Shown: positions 51,448 through 60,934, numbered from the stretch's first letter. The stretch: 64,000 nucleotides of DNA from JAPLHP01 sp963720375 (GCA_963720375.1 CAVRFM010000012.1:91681-155680), one strand, 5' to 3'. Numbers and translations are program-made. Notes: generated by a model not told the origin, from the letters alone.

Positions 51448-52623
51448 TTAGCCCCTTGGTAGCCCCAAGCCTCTGAGGGCAATAATGTTTCTCTGGATCT
51501 CTGCAGTACCAGCGCCTACTGTGGCTGCTGCGGCATAGAAGTACTGGCGTTGGAAGAAGCCCGACAGGGGAGCCCATTTGCATCCCTCGTCAAGCTGTCC
51601 AAAAGCCCCAGTGATCTGCATTCCAGTTTGAGCCACCCGCTGCTGGAATTCGGCACCGAAAACTCTTGACATCGATGCTTCATAGTCTACGGCCTTGCCG
51701 GTACTTTGCATCCAGACGATGCGGTGAGCAAGAAGCCTGGCTGCTTCGGCTTCAATTTGCAGTTGCGTTAACTTGTTGCGGATCAGTGGATCCTTAAACA
51801 AGGGTATACCGTTGCGCTTGGTTGTCATGGCGAACTCCATCAGGCGGCTGAGGTTGCGGCGAGCTGCGGCGATTCTGTGGATGCCTGACCTTTCATAACC
51901 TAATACTGCACCGGTTACTCTCCATCCGTCGTTTTTCTTTCCCACCAAGTTTTCCTTGGGCACGCTCACGTTGTCGAAGAAAATTTCACAGTACGTACCA
52001 ACTACGTTGGGCAGGAAACGCACCGTTACCCCGGGGCTTTTGAGACTAACGAGGAAGAAGCTGATGCCCTTATGTTTAGGAGCTTCAGGGTCAGTCCTGG
52101 CCAGAATGAAGGTCCAGTCAGCGCGGGTGGCGCCAGTGCTCCATACCTTCTGTCCATCGACAACGAAGTGGTCCCCTTTGTCTACTGCCTTAGCAGATAC
52201 TGATGCCAGATCGGAGCCAGCTCCTGGCTCACTAAAGCCCTGGCACCAGACCTGTTCACCGCGGGCAATCTTTGGCAAAAACTCCTTTTTCTGCTGGTCA
52301 CTGCCATATTGGATGAGAGTTGGGGCGCACATCAGGGCACCCTGCAGGTCAACCCCAGGCAGTTCGTTATAATACATCTCATCACTGAGAATGAATTGCT
52401 TGGTAACAGAATCCTGTCCTCCATATTCTTTGGGCCAGGAAAGGGAATGCCAGCCCTTTGCTCCTACCTTACGCAGCATGCTGTGGGCAAAGGCCCACTC
52501 TTCTCCATCCTTTGCTTCTTGAAGGAGACCTGTCCCCGTCCAGTTTGGTGGGAGTTCTTTCTTGATGAATTCGCGGACCTCTTGCTGAAATTTCCTATCC
52601 TCTTCGCTGAATGTAAAATCCAT
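51448..52623 (-). CDS. Acyl-CoA dehydrogenase
   Basis: 391 aa flavoprotein. The N-terminal helical domain has SEEDRKFQQEVREFIKKELP, the middle domain CQGFSEPGAGSDLASVSA with the FAD/substrate loop, and the C-terminal helix bundle ends AAATVGAGTAEIQRNIIALRGLGL. It oxidises an acyl-CoA to the 2,3-enoyl-CoA and passes electrons to an electron-transferring flavoprotein, not encoded here. The larger FadE-like branch it resembles includes enzymes for unusual acyl groups. With the CoA-transferase pair opposite, it suggests oxidation of a specific organic acid. Confidence 0.9.
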   Translation of the reverse strand: MDFTFSEEDRKFQQEVREFIKKELPPNWTGTGLLQEAKDGEEWAFAHSMLRKVGAKGWHSLSWPKEYGGQDSVTKQFILSDEMYYNELPGVDLQGALMCAPTLIQYGSDQQKKEFLPKIARGEQVWCQGFSEPGAGSDLASVSAKAVDKGDHFVVDGQKVWSTGATRADWTFILARTDPEAPKHKGISFFLVSLKSPGVTVRFLPNVVGTYCEIFFDNVSVPKENLVGKKNDGWRVTGAVLGYERSGIHRIAAARRNLSRLMEFAMTTKRNGIPLFKDPLIRNKLTQLQIEAEAARLLAHRIVWMQSTGKAVDYEASMSRVFGAEFQQRVAQTGMQITGAFGQLDEGCKWAPLSGFFQRQYFYAAAATVGAGTAEIQRNIIALRGLGLPRG

Positions 52624-52806
52624 ATAACCCCCTGATCTAATTCTCCGTGTAGAGTCTATGCTCCATTGAAGCGTGTGTCAACGAATTTGTGTATAGGGTG
52701 TGCCAGGGAACGTGCTCGATACTAGGCGGCATGAGAGTGAAGCCCAGACCATACAATTTGTGTTACTCGTCTTAGATGCAGCGTCATAGTTCAGATACAG
52801 GTTGCC

Positions 52807-54234
52807 CTAGTCAGTCTTGATGCCGTCCAGCAGCTCACCACTGGCAGAGACAAGTTGCACTATAAGAGGCATCTGCCCTAAAGCGTGTGTTGAGCAGGAT
52901 AGGCAGGGGTCGTAACACCGTATGGCTGCCTCAACCCTGTTCAGCATACCTTCGGTCAGCTTGTTTCCCTTTACATATTTTTTGGCCACCTCAAGAACAG
53001 CGCGGTTCATGGCTGCGTTGTTGTTACCCGTAGCCACGATCAGGTTTACCTTCTTGATCATCCCGCTCTTATCTACCCAGTAGTGGTGGAATAGAGTCCC
53101 TCTGGGAGCTTCCAGTACCCCGACACCCTCTTCGTTGATCCTACCGGAGGTAGCCCATAGGTCAGTAGAGCAGATCAGATCATCCTCAGCCAGAACCTTT
53201 ATCCTCTCGGCGGCATAGAGTGCCTCTATCATTCGAGCATAGTGATAGTAGAGAGAGCCTTCCACAATTCCAGTGTTGCTCAACTTCTTGAATTCCTTGA
53301 ACTCCTTGCCAGCCAAGGGAGTAGTGATGCGGTCGACCACGTTTAGCCTGGCCAGCGGACCCACGCGGTACATGCCGTCAGGGCATCCCTGCTTCTTATA
53401 GTAGGGGAACTTGAGATAGGACCAGTCTTCCACCCTCTCCTCGATGATCGAGAGGTAGTCTTTCGGATCTACTTTATCCTCCAAGATGGCCCCTCTTTCA
53501 TTCCTCATTCTCAATGTCCCATCGTACAAGTCCAGATTTCCGTCGTCATCGGTCAGGCCCATATAGCCTGAGGGGAATGCGGCAAAACTGGCAGCTTCAT
53601 CCTTATGCTGCTCGAGATAATCCTTGATGAGGCCGACTGCAATCTGCACGTCGGCGATAGCGTTATCCACTTGCTTCAAGATCTTTTCCTGGTTCTCATG
53701 CGAAAGGGTTCTGTTTACTCCACCTGGAATGGCAAAATTGGGGTGAACCCTCTTTTCCCCGAGCATCTCAATTATCTGTTGTCCAAACTTCCTCAGCATT
53801 ACCCCTTTTACAGCAAGGTCCGGTTTTTCAGCGATGAGCCCAACGATGTTGCGCTTGGCTGGGTCGGAGTCCATCCCGAGAAGCAAGTCAGGACTGGAAA
53901 GGTGGAAGAAGTGAAGGGCATGAGACTGAAGGTACTGGGCCATATGCATGAGTTCGCGCAGTTTCTTGGCTGTAGGAGGGATCTGTACCCCAAGGATAGC
54001 ATCTCCTGCCTTGGCTGCAGCGAGGTGATGGCTTACCGGACAGATGCCGCATGCCCGGCAGATGAAAAGCGGCATTTCCCAGAATAACCGCCCTTCGCAA
54101 ACCTTCTCCAGTCCCCTGAACTCAACCACGTTGAACCTGGCTTCAGAGACATCACCCTGGTCATCGAGATGAATGGTCACCTTACCGTGCCCTTCAATTC
54201 GGGTCACTGGTTCAATTACAATCTTCTTAGCCAT
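52807..54234 (-). CDS. hoxH: [NiFe] hydrogenase large subunit, group 3 (HoxH-like)
   Basis: 475 aa. N-terminal RIEGHGKVTIHL and the L1 motif RACGICPVSHH (Cys62, Cys65) with the C-terminal L2 motif DPCLSCSTH bind the NiFe(CN)2CO centre. The 25 residues after the last His (ALGQMPLIVQLVS onward) are the extension removed by a maturation protease. L2 of the DPCxSC(S/A)TH type and the diaphorase genes upstream point to cytoplasmic NAD(P)-linked group 3 enzymes. No maturation (hyp) or protease gene is in this window. ATG at 54234 is 8 nt after GGAGG. Confidence 0.92.
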   Translation of the reverse strand: MAKKIVIEPVTRIEGHGKVTIHLDDQGDVSEARFNVVEFRGLEKVCEGRLFWEMPLFICRACGICPVSHHLAAAKAGDAILGVQIPPTAKKLRELMHMAQYLQSHALHFFHLSSPDLLLGMDSDPAKRNIVGLIAEKPDLAVKGVMLRKFGQQIIEMLGEKRVHPNFAIPGGVNRTLSHENQEKILKQVDNAIADVQIAVGLIKDYLEQHKDEAASFAAFPSGYMGLTDDDGNLDLYDGTLRMRNERGAILEDKVDPKDYLSIIEERVEDWSYLKFPYYKKQGCPDGMYRVGPLARLNVVDRITTPLAGKEFKEFKKLSNTGIVEGSLYYHYARMIEALYAAERIKVLAEDDLICSTDLWATSGRINEEGVGVLEAPRGTLFHHYWVDKSGMIKKVNLIVATGNNNAAMNRAVLEVAKKYVKGNKLTEGMLNRVEAAIRCYDPCLSCSTHALGQMPLIVQLVSASGELLDGIKTD

Positions 54235-54262
54235 TCTACGTGCCTCCACACTTCTTCAAATG

Positions 54263-54799
54263 TCAATCAAACCGCATCATGTCCGCCGGCAACACCGGGA
54301 TCCTGCCATTCAAAAGTTCGACCAAGGCATGATAGATGGCCTTGGCACTAGGCGGACATCCGGGAACAAAGCAATCAACCTTTACCACATGATTTGCCGG
54401 CTTGACCCTGTCCAGGAGAGCGGGGATTTCGTCAGAACTTGGGATCTTACCGTGTACTGTGCTCTCCGTCTCTATGTAAGCTCTCCGGAAGACGTCGCCC
54501 TTATCAAACATGTTTCTTATGGTTACTATCCCGCCGAAACAGGCGCAGTCTCCCCAAGCCATGAGTATCTTGCAATTGGCTCGCAGTTCTCGGAGTACTT
54601 CCTCGTCCTTGGTGGTGTTGACGGCACCTTCCACAATACCGACATCCACAGGCTGGAATTCTTTGAAGTCGGTGATCGGGCTGGCGGTGATATCCACCAG
54701 TTTGACGACCTCAAGGATAGCTTCATCTATGTCCAAGAAGGACATATGGCATCCGGCACAGCCGGCCATCCACGCGGTAGCAATCTTAGGTTTGGCCAC
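54263..54799 (-). CDS. hoxY: [NiFe] hydrogenase small subunit (HoxY-like)
   Basis: 178 aa, the short soluble form with only the proximal [4Fe-4S] cluster: GCAGCHMSFLD (Cys14, Cys17), WGDCACFGG and FVPGCPPSA. There is no signal peptide, so it is cytoplasmic. It passes electrons from the large subunit to the NuoG-like protein. The GTG start overlaps the upstream gene by 14 nt and is preceded by AGGAGG. Confidence 0.92.
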   Translation of the reverse strand: MAKPKIATAWMAGCAGCHMSFLDIDEAILEVVKLVDITASPITDFKEFQPVDVGIVEGAVNTTKDEEVLRELRANCKILMAWGDCACFGGIVTIRNMFDKGDVFRRAYIETESTVHGKIPSSDEIPALLDRVKPANHVVKVDCFVPGCPPSAKAIYHALVELLNGRIPVLPADMMRFD

Positions 54800-56789
54800 A
54801 GCTAACCTCCTGACTAGAGCTCAACTCGTACCCCAGCTTCTTAGAAAGATCTCTAAGTATTTCTTGGTCCTGGAGCAGACCCTTCTTAGGTTCAATCACC
54901 TTCTGCGACTTGGCAACATGACCGTCCATACTAACGTACTGCCCGCCGTCTCTTTCCGCCCAGATTGGCGATGGCAGAACCACATCAGCCATGGAAGTTA
55001 CGGCTGAGCGGTAACTCGCTTGTACCACTAGGAAATCGATTGTCCGCAGCCAACCGAGCACTTCATCGTTGTCCACTTGCTCATCCGAAATGAGAAGGTA
55101 CAACCCCTGCACATGATTCAGGGACAGATCTTTGGCTGCTGCCCCCATTTGCCAGGCGCCACGGCTGTTGGCTGCTGGTTTCAAAGAGATTACTTTTGAA
55201 TGATCTTCCTCGCGGTTTCCCGTGAGGTCGGCCAAGGTCAGCAGGCTTGTGACCATACCAGTATCCTTAGCATGCCATACTCCTTGTCCATATATGATGA
55301 CTGCCTGCTTGGCTTTGCCGTAGGTCTCTGCTGCCAACTCCATGTCGGCTGCTTCTATACCTGTATCGGCGTAGACCCTGCCGGCATCATACTGAGAAAG
55401 TGACTGAACTAGTTTTGCTGACGGCTCTCTTCCTTTGCCCAATCCTTTGTTGACAATGGCGTTTATCAGGCCGTTCAGCAGGATTCCTTCGGTGCCTGTC
55501 TTCGGCCTCAGCCATTGGTTACGCTTTAAAGGCATTACATCATTCGCTGGATCAATCACTATCAGTTTTGCCTTGTTTTGGTCTGTTGCTCGTCGGATGA
55601 ACGATCCCACAATGGGATGCGTCTTAGCCGGATCTGCACCCACTAGCACGATGCAGTCCGACTTGAGAATCTCGTCGATGGAACACTCGATATCCTGGAT
55701 ATCGCCTTTCTTGTTAAAGGCCTTGTTACCCTCGGCGATCGCCCGGTAGGCTTCACCACCCATCGTATCGATCCTGCTGCTGCCTACCGCTTGTCTCATG
55801 AATTGGCAGAACAGCGAGATGGTCTCGCTGGGAAGCCTCGCCGATATGACGCCTGTGAAGTTCTTGCCCAGTTTCTTCATTCTGCTGGCAGCCGCCTCCA
55901 GCGCCTCATCCAAAGTACATTCCTTTAGTTTGCCTTCCTTGTCTCTTATCATCGGAGAACTTATCCTCTTGTGGCCGTTGGCCAGCAATCCGAAGCGACC
56001 CATGCGGCAGAGGGGGCCCTTCTCTCCTGTGATCTGTGGCGCTTGAATCGTTACCACGTTGTTATCTTTGGTCAACACGGTCAGTTCGCAGCCTACTCCA
56101 CAGATGGGACACACAGTATTCACCTGCTGACAATCCTTTGGCCTTGTCTTGTAGAGACTGAGCTTGGAGAAGATAGCTCCTGTAGGACAGGCTTGCATGC
56201 AGGCACCACACTGAGTGCAGGATGACCCGCCCAGCGAATGGGCCAAGTCAGCGGCAACTATGGTCTTCCAGCCTCGCTTAGCGAAGTCCAGCGTATGATT
56301 GGCTTCTATCTCTCCACAGACCCGGACACACCTACCACAGAGGATGCAGCGGTTGTGATCGATGACCATATATTCGCTCAGCGAGTCTGCTGCGAGGGGA
56401 GGCGTAGTGTATGGATAGCGGACGTTGTCCATCTGATAGCGGTAAGCCATGGCCTGCAACTCGCAATCCCCGCTTCTTTCACAGAACATGCAGAAGTGGT
56501 TCTTCTCGGTGAACATTAGTTCCAATATAAGGCGGCGGTACTTCTCAAGTTTCTCGGTGTTGGTGTGCACGACAAGACCATCTCTGGCGGGATAGGTACA
56601 GGATGGGTTTGGCCTTCTCTCACCATCGATATCCACTACACACATGCGGCAAGCACCGACATTGGTCAGGCCCTTTAACTCGCAAAGAGTGGGCACGTAA
56701 ATTCCGTTAGCACGGCAGACGTCGAGGATGGTATCTCCATCGAAACCACTGACTTTCTTCCCATCAATAGTAAGCGATATTTCCTTCAT
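54786..56789 (-). CDS. NuoG/HoxU-type iron-sulfur subunit of the hydrogenase complex
   Basis: 667 aa. In order: a [2Fe-2S] domain (Cys36, 47, 50, 64); the His98-Cys100-Cys103-Cys109 [4Fe-4S] site; two [4Fe-4S] ferredoxin sites (Cys148/151/154 plus Cys201, and Cys191/194/197 plus Cys158); then a molybdopterin-oxidoreductase-type Fe4S4 site (Cys227, 230, 234, 261) leading into a NuoG-like pterin-fold domain. No Cys or Sec ligand for molybdenum is evident, so it is an electron conduit, not a formate dehydrogenase. Six clusters would link the NuoF and small subunits. It is larger than HoxU (about 240 aa) and resembles the HydA/NuoG type. Confidence 0.9.
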   Translation of the reverse strand: MKEISLTIDGKKVSGFDGDTILDVCRANGIYVPTLCELKGLTNVGACRMCVVDIDGERRPNPSCTYPARDGLVVHTNTEKLEKYRRLILELMFTEKNHFCMFCERSGDCELQAMAYRYQMDNVRYPYTTPPLAADSLSEYMVIDHNRCILCGRCVRVCGEIEANHTLDFAKRGWKTIVAADLAHSLGGSSCTQCGACMQACPTGAIFSKLSLYKTRPKDCQQVNTVCPICGVGCELTVLTKDNNVVTIQAPQITGEKGPLCRMGRFGLLANGHKRISSPMIRDKEGKLKECTLDEALEAAASRMKKLGKNFTGVISARLPSETISLFCQFMRQAVGSSRIDTMGGEAYRAIAEGNKAFNKKGDIQDIECSIDEILKSDCIVLVGADPAKTHPIVGSFIRRATDQNKAKLIVIDPANDVMPLKRNQWLRPKTGTEGILLNGLINAIVNKGLGKGREPSAKLVQSLSQYDAGRVYADTGIEAADMELAAETYGKAKQAVIIYGQGVWHAKDTGMVTSLLTLADLTGNREEDHSKVISLKPAANSRGAWQMGAAAKDLSLNHVQGLYLLISDEQVDNDEVLGWLRTIDFLVVQASYRSAVTSMADVVLPSPIWAERDGGQYVSMDGHVAKSQKVIEPKKGLLQDQEILRDLSKKLGYELSSSQEVSCGQT

Positions 56790-59700
56790 CTATTCCCCTC
56801 CAGCTTCAGCGTCGCACCGGAGGCACCTGGTAGCCTCCGACATCGCCTCTTTGGCAGTGTAGCCCATGTTTACCTCTCTGAAAAAGGTCGTCCTCTTTCC
56901 TGGATGAAGTTCACTTATAGTCACCCTGGCTTTCTCTTTGATATCTTCCACGTCCTCTGGTCTTGGTATGAGGAAAATCTCCAGGTCGTGACGCTCCACT
57001 CTTGGTGCCAGTTCTTTGCCTTGCAGATACCTCTTAATCGAAGAAGCGGCCCTCTGGCCGGCAGCGATGGCCTCGATCACGGTCCATGGTCCACTCATGG
57101 CGTCTCCACCGGCAAAAACGCCGGGCCTGTCAGTAGCCAGGGTCCGTGCGTCAGCTGCTATCGTGCGCCCGCGGCCTATGTTGATGCCACTCTTCTCCAG
57201 AAAACCTGTATCCGGCCTCTGCCCAATGGCTTGAATCACTGTCTCACAGGCCACTGAGTACTCGGATCCTTTTATCGGGCGCGGTGTCTTTCTGCCGCTC
57301 TTGTCGAACTCTCCCAGTTCCATGCGGACCAGCTCCAATCCGGATGTTCTGCCCTCCTGGCTCAGCACCCGGGTGGGAGCTGTGAGCTCGTGGATGTGAA
57401 TACCCTCTTCTTCTACAGCCACTATTTCTTCTTCTATAGCAGGCATGTCCTTTTTCTCTCGCCTGTAGAATATCTCTACTTCATTGGCACCCATTCGCAA
57501 GGCTACTCGGGCTGAGTCGGTAGCCGTGTTGCCGCCTCCCACCACTGCAACCCGTTTCCCCACTTCTACGTCGCGGCCGAGGTTAACATTGCGCAGGAAC
57601 TCTACCGCGTCATAGACTCCCTTTACATCCTCACCGGGGATCTTCATTCTCTCACCCATATGGGCACCCACAGCCAAGAAGATAGCCTTGTAGCCCTGCG
57701 CGAACAGTGCATCGATATCATCGATTCGTGTACTCAGCCTGATGTCTACGCCCAGCTTCTCAATCGTGGAGATCTCCCTGTTGAGAGTCTCATTCGGCAG
57801 GCGGTATTCCGGAATCCCCACGGCGAGCATTCCGCCGGCCACAGGGAGGGCCTCAAATACTGTCACCTGATACCCTTCGATGGCGAGGTCATAGGCTGCC
57901 GACAGACCGGCGGGCCCGGCGCCAACAATGGCGATCCTCTCAGCTCTCTTCTCCTTCACCTTGGGTATATACTCGAAACCCTTGTCAGAGGCCCAGTCGG
58001 CTGCAAACCTCTTCAGGTGCCGGATAGCCACTGGCTCATCCATCTGGCCACGGCGGCACTTGCCTTCGCATGGGTGATTGCATACCCTGCCGCATACTGA
58101 TGGGAAAGGCATTCTTTGCCTGATCAGACGATATGCTTCTTCGAAACGGCCTTCCTTAATAAAGGCGGTGTATCCCGGCACATCCAGTCCTACAGGGCAT
58201 GTATGCTGACATGGAGCTCTGAATAAACCTGCACAGACAGCAGCGGGACACTTCTTGTCGATAATGTGGGCTTCATACTCGGCACGGAAATGGCGCAGGG
58301 TACTCAGCACCGGGTTGGGGGCGGTTTGCCCCAGGCCGCAGAGCGAGGCTGAACCCACCATTCCCGCCAGTTCCTCCAGGACAGCCAAATCCTCGATGGT
58401 GCCGTGACCCTGGGTGATCTTATTCAATATCTCCAGCATCTTGGGGATGCCGGCCCGACAGGGCAGGCATTTGCCGCAGGACTCGTCCTTGGTGAACTGG
58501 AGGAAAAACTTGGCCATGTCCACCATGCAGCTATCCTCATCCATCACGATGAGGCCTCCCGAGCCCATGATGGCCCCCAGGCTGGTTACTGATTCATAAT
58601 CAACGGGGGTATTGATATGTTCAATGGGAATTACGCCGCCGGAAGGACCTCCTATCTGTACTGCTTTGAATGGTTTTCCACCAGGGGGGCCACCTCCGAT
58701 ATCAAATACTATATGTCCCAGCGGTGTCCCGACAGGTACCTCAGCTATGCCGGAGTTGATAATCTTGCCTACCAGGCAGAAGGTCTTAGTCCCAGCATTG
58801 CCGCCAACGCCGATACCCTTATACCAGTCTGCTCCCTTCAGGATTATCTGAGGCACGATGGACCAGGTCTCTACGTTATTCAATGTGGTGGGCTTATCAA
58901 ACAAGCCCTTGTTGGCCGGGAATGGCGGCCTCTGGCGTGGGTTGCCACGTTTGCCCTCGATGGATATGAGAAGTGCGGTCTCTTCGCCGCAGACGAAAGC
59001 GCCAGCGCCGGGGAAGACCTCAAGGTCAAAACTAAAACCCGTGCCCAGGATATTCTGTCCCAGCAGGCCATATTCCTTGGCTTGCTGAATGGCATTCACC
59101 AGTGTCTCTATGGCGAGCGGGTATTCGGCACGCACATAGGCATAACCCTGGTGCACGTTACCTATGGCATAAGCGCCTAGAAGCATGCCTTCAATGACAG
59201 AGTGCGGATTGCCTTCCAGGACGGAGCGGTTCATGAATGCCCCGGGGTCTCCCTCGTCTCCGTTGCAAACGACGAACTTCTCATTTCCCTGAGCGTTGCG
59301 CACCATACCCCATTTGCGTCCGGTAGAGAAGCCCGCCCCGCCCCTTCCCCGCAGCCCTGACTTGTTGACCTCCTCCAGTACATCCTCGGGCTTCATTGAG
59401 GTGAGCGCTTTGATGAAAGCACGATAGCCGTCGAAGGCGATGTACTCTTCAATGCTCCATGGATCGATCAGACCATTGAGGAACAGGACTATCCTTCTCT
59501 GACGCTTGTAGAACTCTATATCTTTGTTTGCCGGAGCCGCCTTGCCTGTAATGGGATCTACGTAGACCAACCTCTCCACGATCTCGCCACGGATCAGGTG
59601 TTTCTCCACGATCTCATCTACGTCAGCCCGCCGCACTTGGGTATAGAGAATATCACCCGGCGAAATGGTTACGTTGGGGCCCCTTTCGCAGAAGCCGCGG

Positions 59701-59945
59701 CAGCCGATCTTGGCTACGTTGATTCTGACCCTCTTCTCCAGCCCCCTCCTCTTGATGGCCTCACGGAATGCCTCTTCCACTTCACCCGATCCCGCAGCGG
59801 TGCATCCGGTACCTCTGCAGACCAAAACATCGATCTGGCGCGCTTCCTTGAACTTGGTAAAATTGGTGTCCTCTCTTACAGCGAGAAGCGGCCTGACCCT
59901 TTTCTTGATTTCCTCCAAGGCTTCTAAGGAATTAATCCTATTCAC
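56790..59945 (-). CDS. NuoF/HydB-type subunit fused to a GltD/NfnB-like NADPH flavoprotein
   Basis: 1051 aa. Residues 40-90: thioredoxin-like [2Fe-2S] domain (Cys43, 48, 82, 86). Residues 150-545: NuoF with FMN/NADH motifs GLRGRGGAGFSTGRKW, CNGDEGDPGAF and GAGAFVCGEETAL and a [4Fe-4S] site at Cys490, 493, 496 and 536. Residues 566-571: a CPAAVC pair typical of HydB-like proteins. Residues 579-630: a GltD-type cysteine cluster region (Cys579, 583, 618, 622, 626, 630). Residues 672-1000: FAD fold GAGPAG (675-680) and NADPH fold GGGNTATD (803-810) with YRRE. In bifurcating hydrogenases HydB ends in a ferredoxin domain; here a whole glutamate-synthase-small-subunit-like module replaces it. GTG start after AGGGGG. 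Confidence 0.92.
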   Translation of the reverse strand: MNRINSLEALEEIKKRVRPLLAVREDTNFTKFKEARQIDVLVCRGTGCTAAGSGEVEEAFREAIKRRGLEKRVRINVAKIGCRGFCERGPNVTISPGDILYTQVRRADVDEIVEKHLIRGEIVERLVYVDPITGKAAPANKDIEFYKRQRRIVLFLNGLIDPWSIEEYIAFDGYRAFIKALTSMKPEDVLEEVNKSGLRGRGGAGFSTGRKWGMVRNAQGNEKFVVCNGDEGDPGAFMNRSVLEGNPHSVIEGMLLGAYAIGNVHQGYAYVRAEYPLAIETLVNAIQQAKEYGLLGQNILGTGFSFDLEVFPGAGAFVCGEETALLISIEGKRGNPRQRPPFPANKGLFDKPTTLNNVETWSIVPQIILKGADWYKGIGVGGNAGTKTFCLVGKIINSGIAEVPVGTPLGHIVFDIGGGPPGGKPFKAVQIGGPSGGVIPIEHINTPVDYESVTSLGAIMGSGGLIVMDEDSCMVDMAKFFLQFTKDESCGKCLPCRAGIPKMLEILNKITQGHGTIEDLAVLEELAGMVGSASLCGLGQTAPNPVLSTLRHFRAEYEAHIIDKKCPAAVCAGLFRAPCQHTCPVGLDVPGYTAFIKEGRFEEAYRLIRQRMPFPSVCGRVCNHPCEGKCRRGQMDEPVAIRHLKRFAADWASDKGFEYIPKVKEKRAERIAIVGAGPAGLSAAYDLAIEGYQVTVFEALPVAGGMLAVGIPEYRLPNETLNREISTIEKLGVDIRLSTRIDDIDALFAQGYKAIFLAVGAHMGERMKIPGEDVKGVYDAVEFLRNVNLGRDVEVGKRVAVVGGGNTATDSARVALRMGANEVEIFYRREKKDMPAIEEEIVAVEEEGIHIHELTAPTRVLSQEGRTSGLELVRMELGEFDKSGRKTPRPIKGSEYSVACETVIQAIGQRPDTGFLEKSGINIGRGRTIAADARTLATDRPGVFAGGDAMSGPWTVIEAIAAGQRAASSIKRYLQGKELAPRVERHDLEIFLIPRPEDVEDIKEKARVTISELHPGKRTTFFREVNMGYTAKEAMSEATRCLRCDAEAGGE

Positions 59946-59955
59946 TCTTGACCCC

Positions 59956-60480
59956 CTATCTACAACGGCTCACTAGCTCTCTGATGCCGGTGGGTTTCAC
60001 TCTCCTGTGGACCTGACCGTTTAGCGTTGCCACCGGGGCCAAGGCACAGGCACCCAGGCACCGTACGGTCTCCAGTGAGAGCAGACCGTCAGGCGTCGTA
60101 TCTCCTGGCTCCAGGTGATATTCCTTCTTCAAGACATCCAGAAGCCTTTGGCCGCCTCTGACGTAGCAGCAGGTCCCCAGACATACCTGGAGAATATATT
60201 TGCCTCTTGGGACTGTGGTGAAGAAGTTGTAGAAACTGACGACACCGTTCACCTCGCTGAGAGGGACTTTCATATCCTGGGAGATGGCCATCAGTGCCTG
60301 TGGCGGGAGATAACCAACCGACTCTTGTGTCTGGTGCAGAACCCTGATGAGCGTACCAGATTTTCCGCTATTACGGCCGATGATTTCTCGTATGTCCGCA
60401 AGAATCCGAGGAGCTTCAGCGTCGCTCTCTTTGCTATTTAGCGATGGCCCCAATTCCATTGTTTGCTTGGCACTCTGCAT
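59956..60480 (-). CDS. NuoE/HydC-type [2Fe-2S] subunit
   Basis: 174 aa with a thioredoxin-like fold. The [2Fe-2S] ligands are in VCLGTCCYVRG and RCLGACALAP, separated by about 36 residues as in NuoE. QESVGYLPPQALMAIS and VNGVVSFYNFFTTVPRGKY are typical. It is the first gene of the hydrogenase operon, 10 nt before the NuoF-GltD gene. ATG follows AGGAGG. The order nuoE-nuoF-nuoG-small-large equals that of HydCBA-S-L type complexes. Confidence 0.92.
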   Translation of the reverse strand: MQSAKQTMELGPSLNSKESDAEAPRILADIREIIGRNSGKSGTLIRVLHQTQESVGYLPPQALMAISQDMKVPLSEVNGVVSFYNFFTTVPRGKYILQVCLGTCCYVRGGQRLLDVLKKEYHLEPGDTTPDGLLSLETVRCLGACALAPVATLNGQVHRRVKPTGIRELVSRCR

Positions 60481-60934
60481 TGCTTACCTCCTGCTCATTT
60501 GGCCCTGTTTATTGAAAGCAGACTATTGCTAACAGCTAACAGTAGAACAATAAATAAAGGAGCTCAGATGGCATTCGATTGTCTGCCTCAGATGCCCCTT
60601 TAATGGGATGGTGACTATCACTACAGTAAAGAAGTCGTAACACGGACTTGCTGCCTTGTTTGAGATCCTCTCCTCCTCAGCAGTCTATCCACAGACTCCA
60701 ATAATAGCTTAACACAGAGGGTTACTGCTGTACAAATCAGAAACTCTACGCAAAGGAATGGGGGGGTAGCGCAACATCAGATAGACTCTCAAAATCAAAA
60801 ATTGATGGTAGTCAACTGAGCAGAGGTGGAAGGATCTTACTTACTGCTTAGATGAGTACATCGACTTGATTCTATCCGAGCTTGATTCGTATAATAGCCT
60901 TCGAGGAATTCATCCGGATAGAGAGGAGAACCAA
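60481..60934. other. Divergent intergenic region between hydrogenase operon and acyl-CoA synthetase beta gene
   Basis: 454 bp with no convincing gene. On the plus-strand side it holds the promoter at 60866. On the hydrogenase side a tandem heptamer CTAACAG-CTAACAG (60529-60542) lies about 50 bp before the NuoE start. I could not find a clear minus-strand promoter by eye. Confidence 0.5.
60866..60895 (+). promoter_or_regulatory. Promoter of the acyl-CoA synthetase beta-comEA unit
   Basis: TTGATT (60866-60871), 18-nt spacer, perfect TATAAT (60890-60895). It would start transcription about 33 nt before the ATG at 60935. Confidence 0.6.

Noticed and set aside
54786..56789. Formate dehydrogenase or other molybdenum enzyme
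   Set aside because: The protein has the molybdopterin Fe4S4 site but no Cys/Sec ligand or full-length pterin domain; it fits the NuoG/HydA electron-transfer type.
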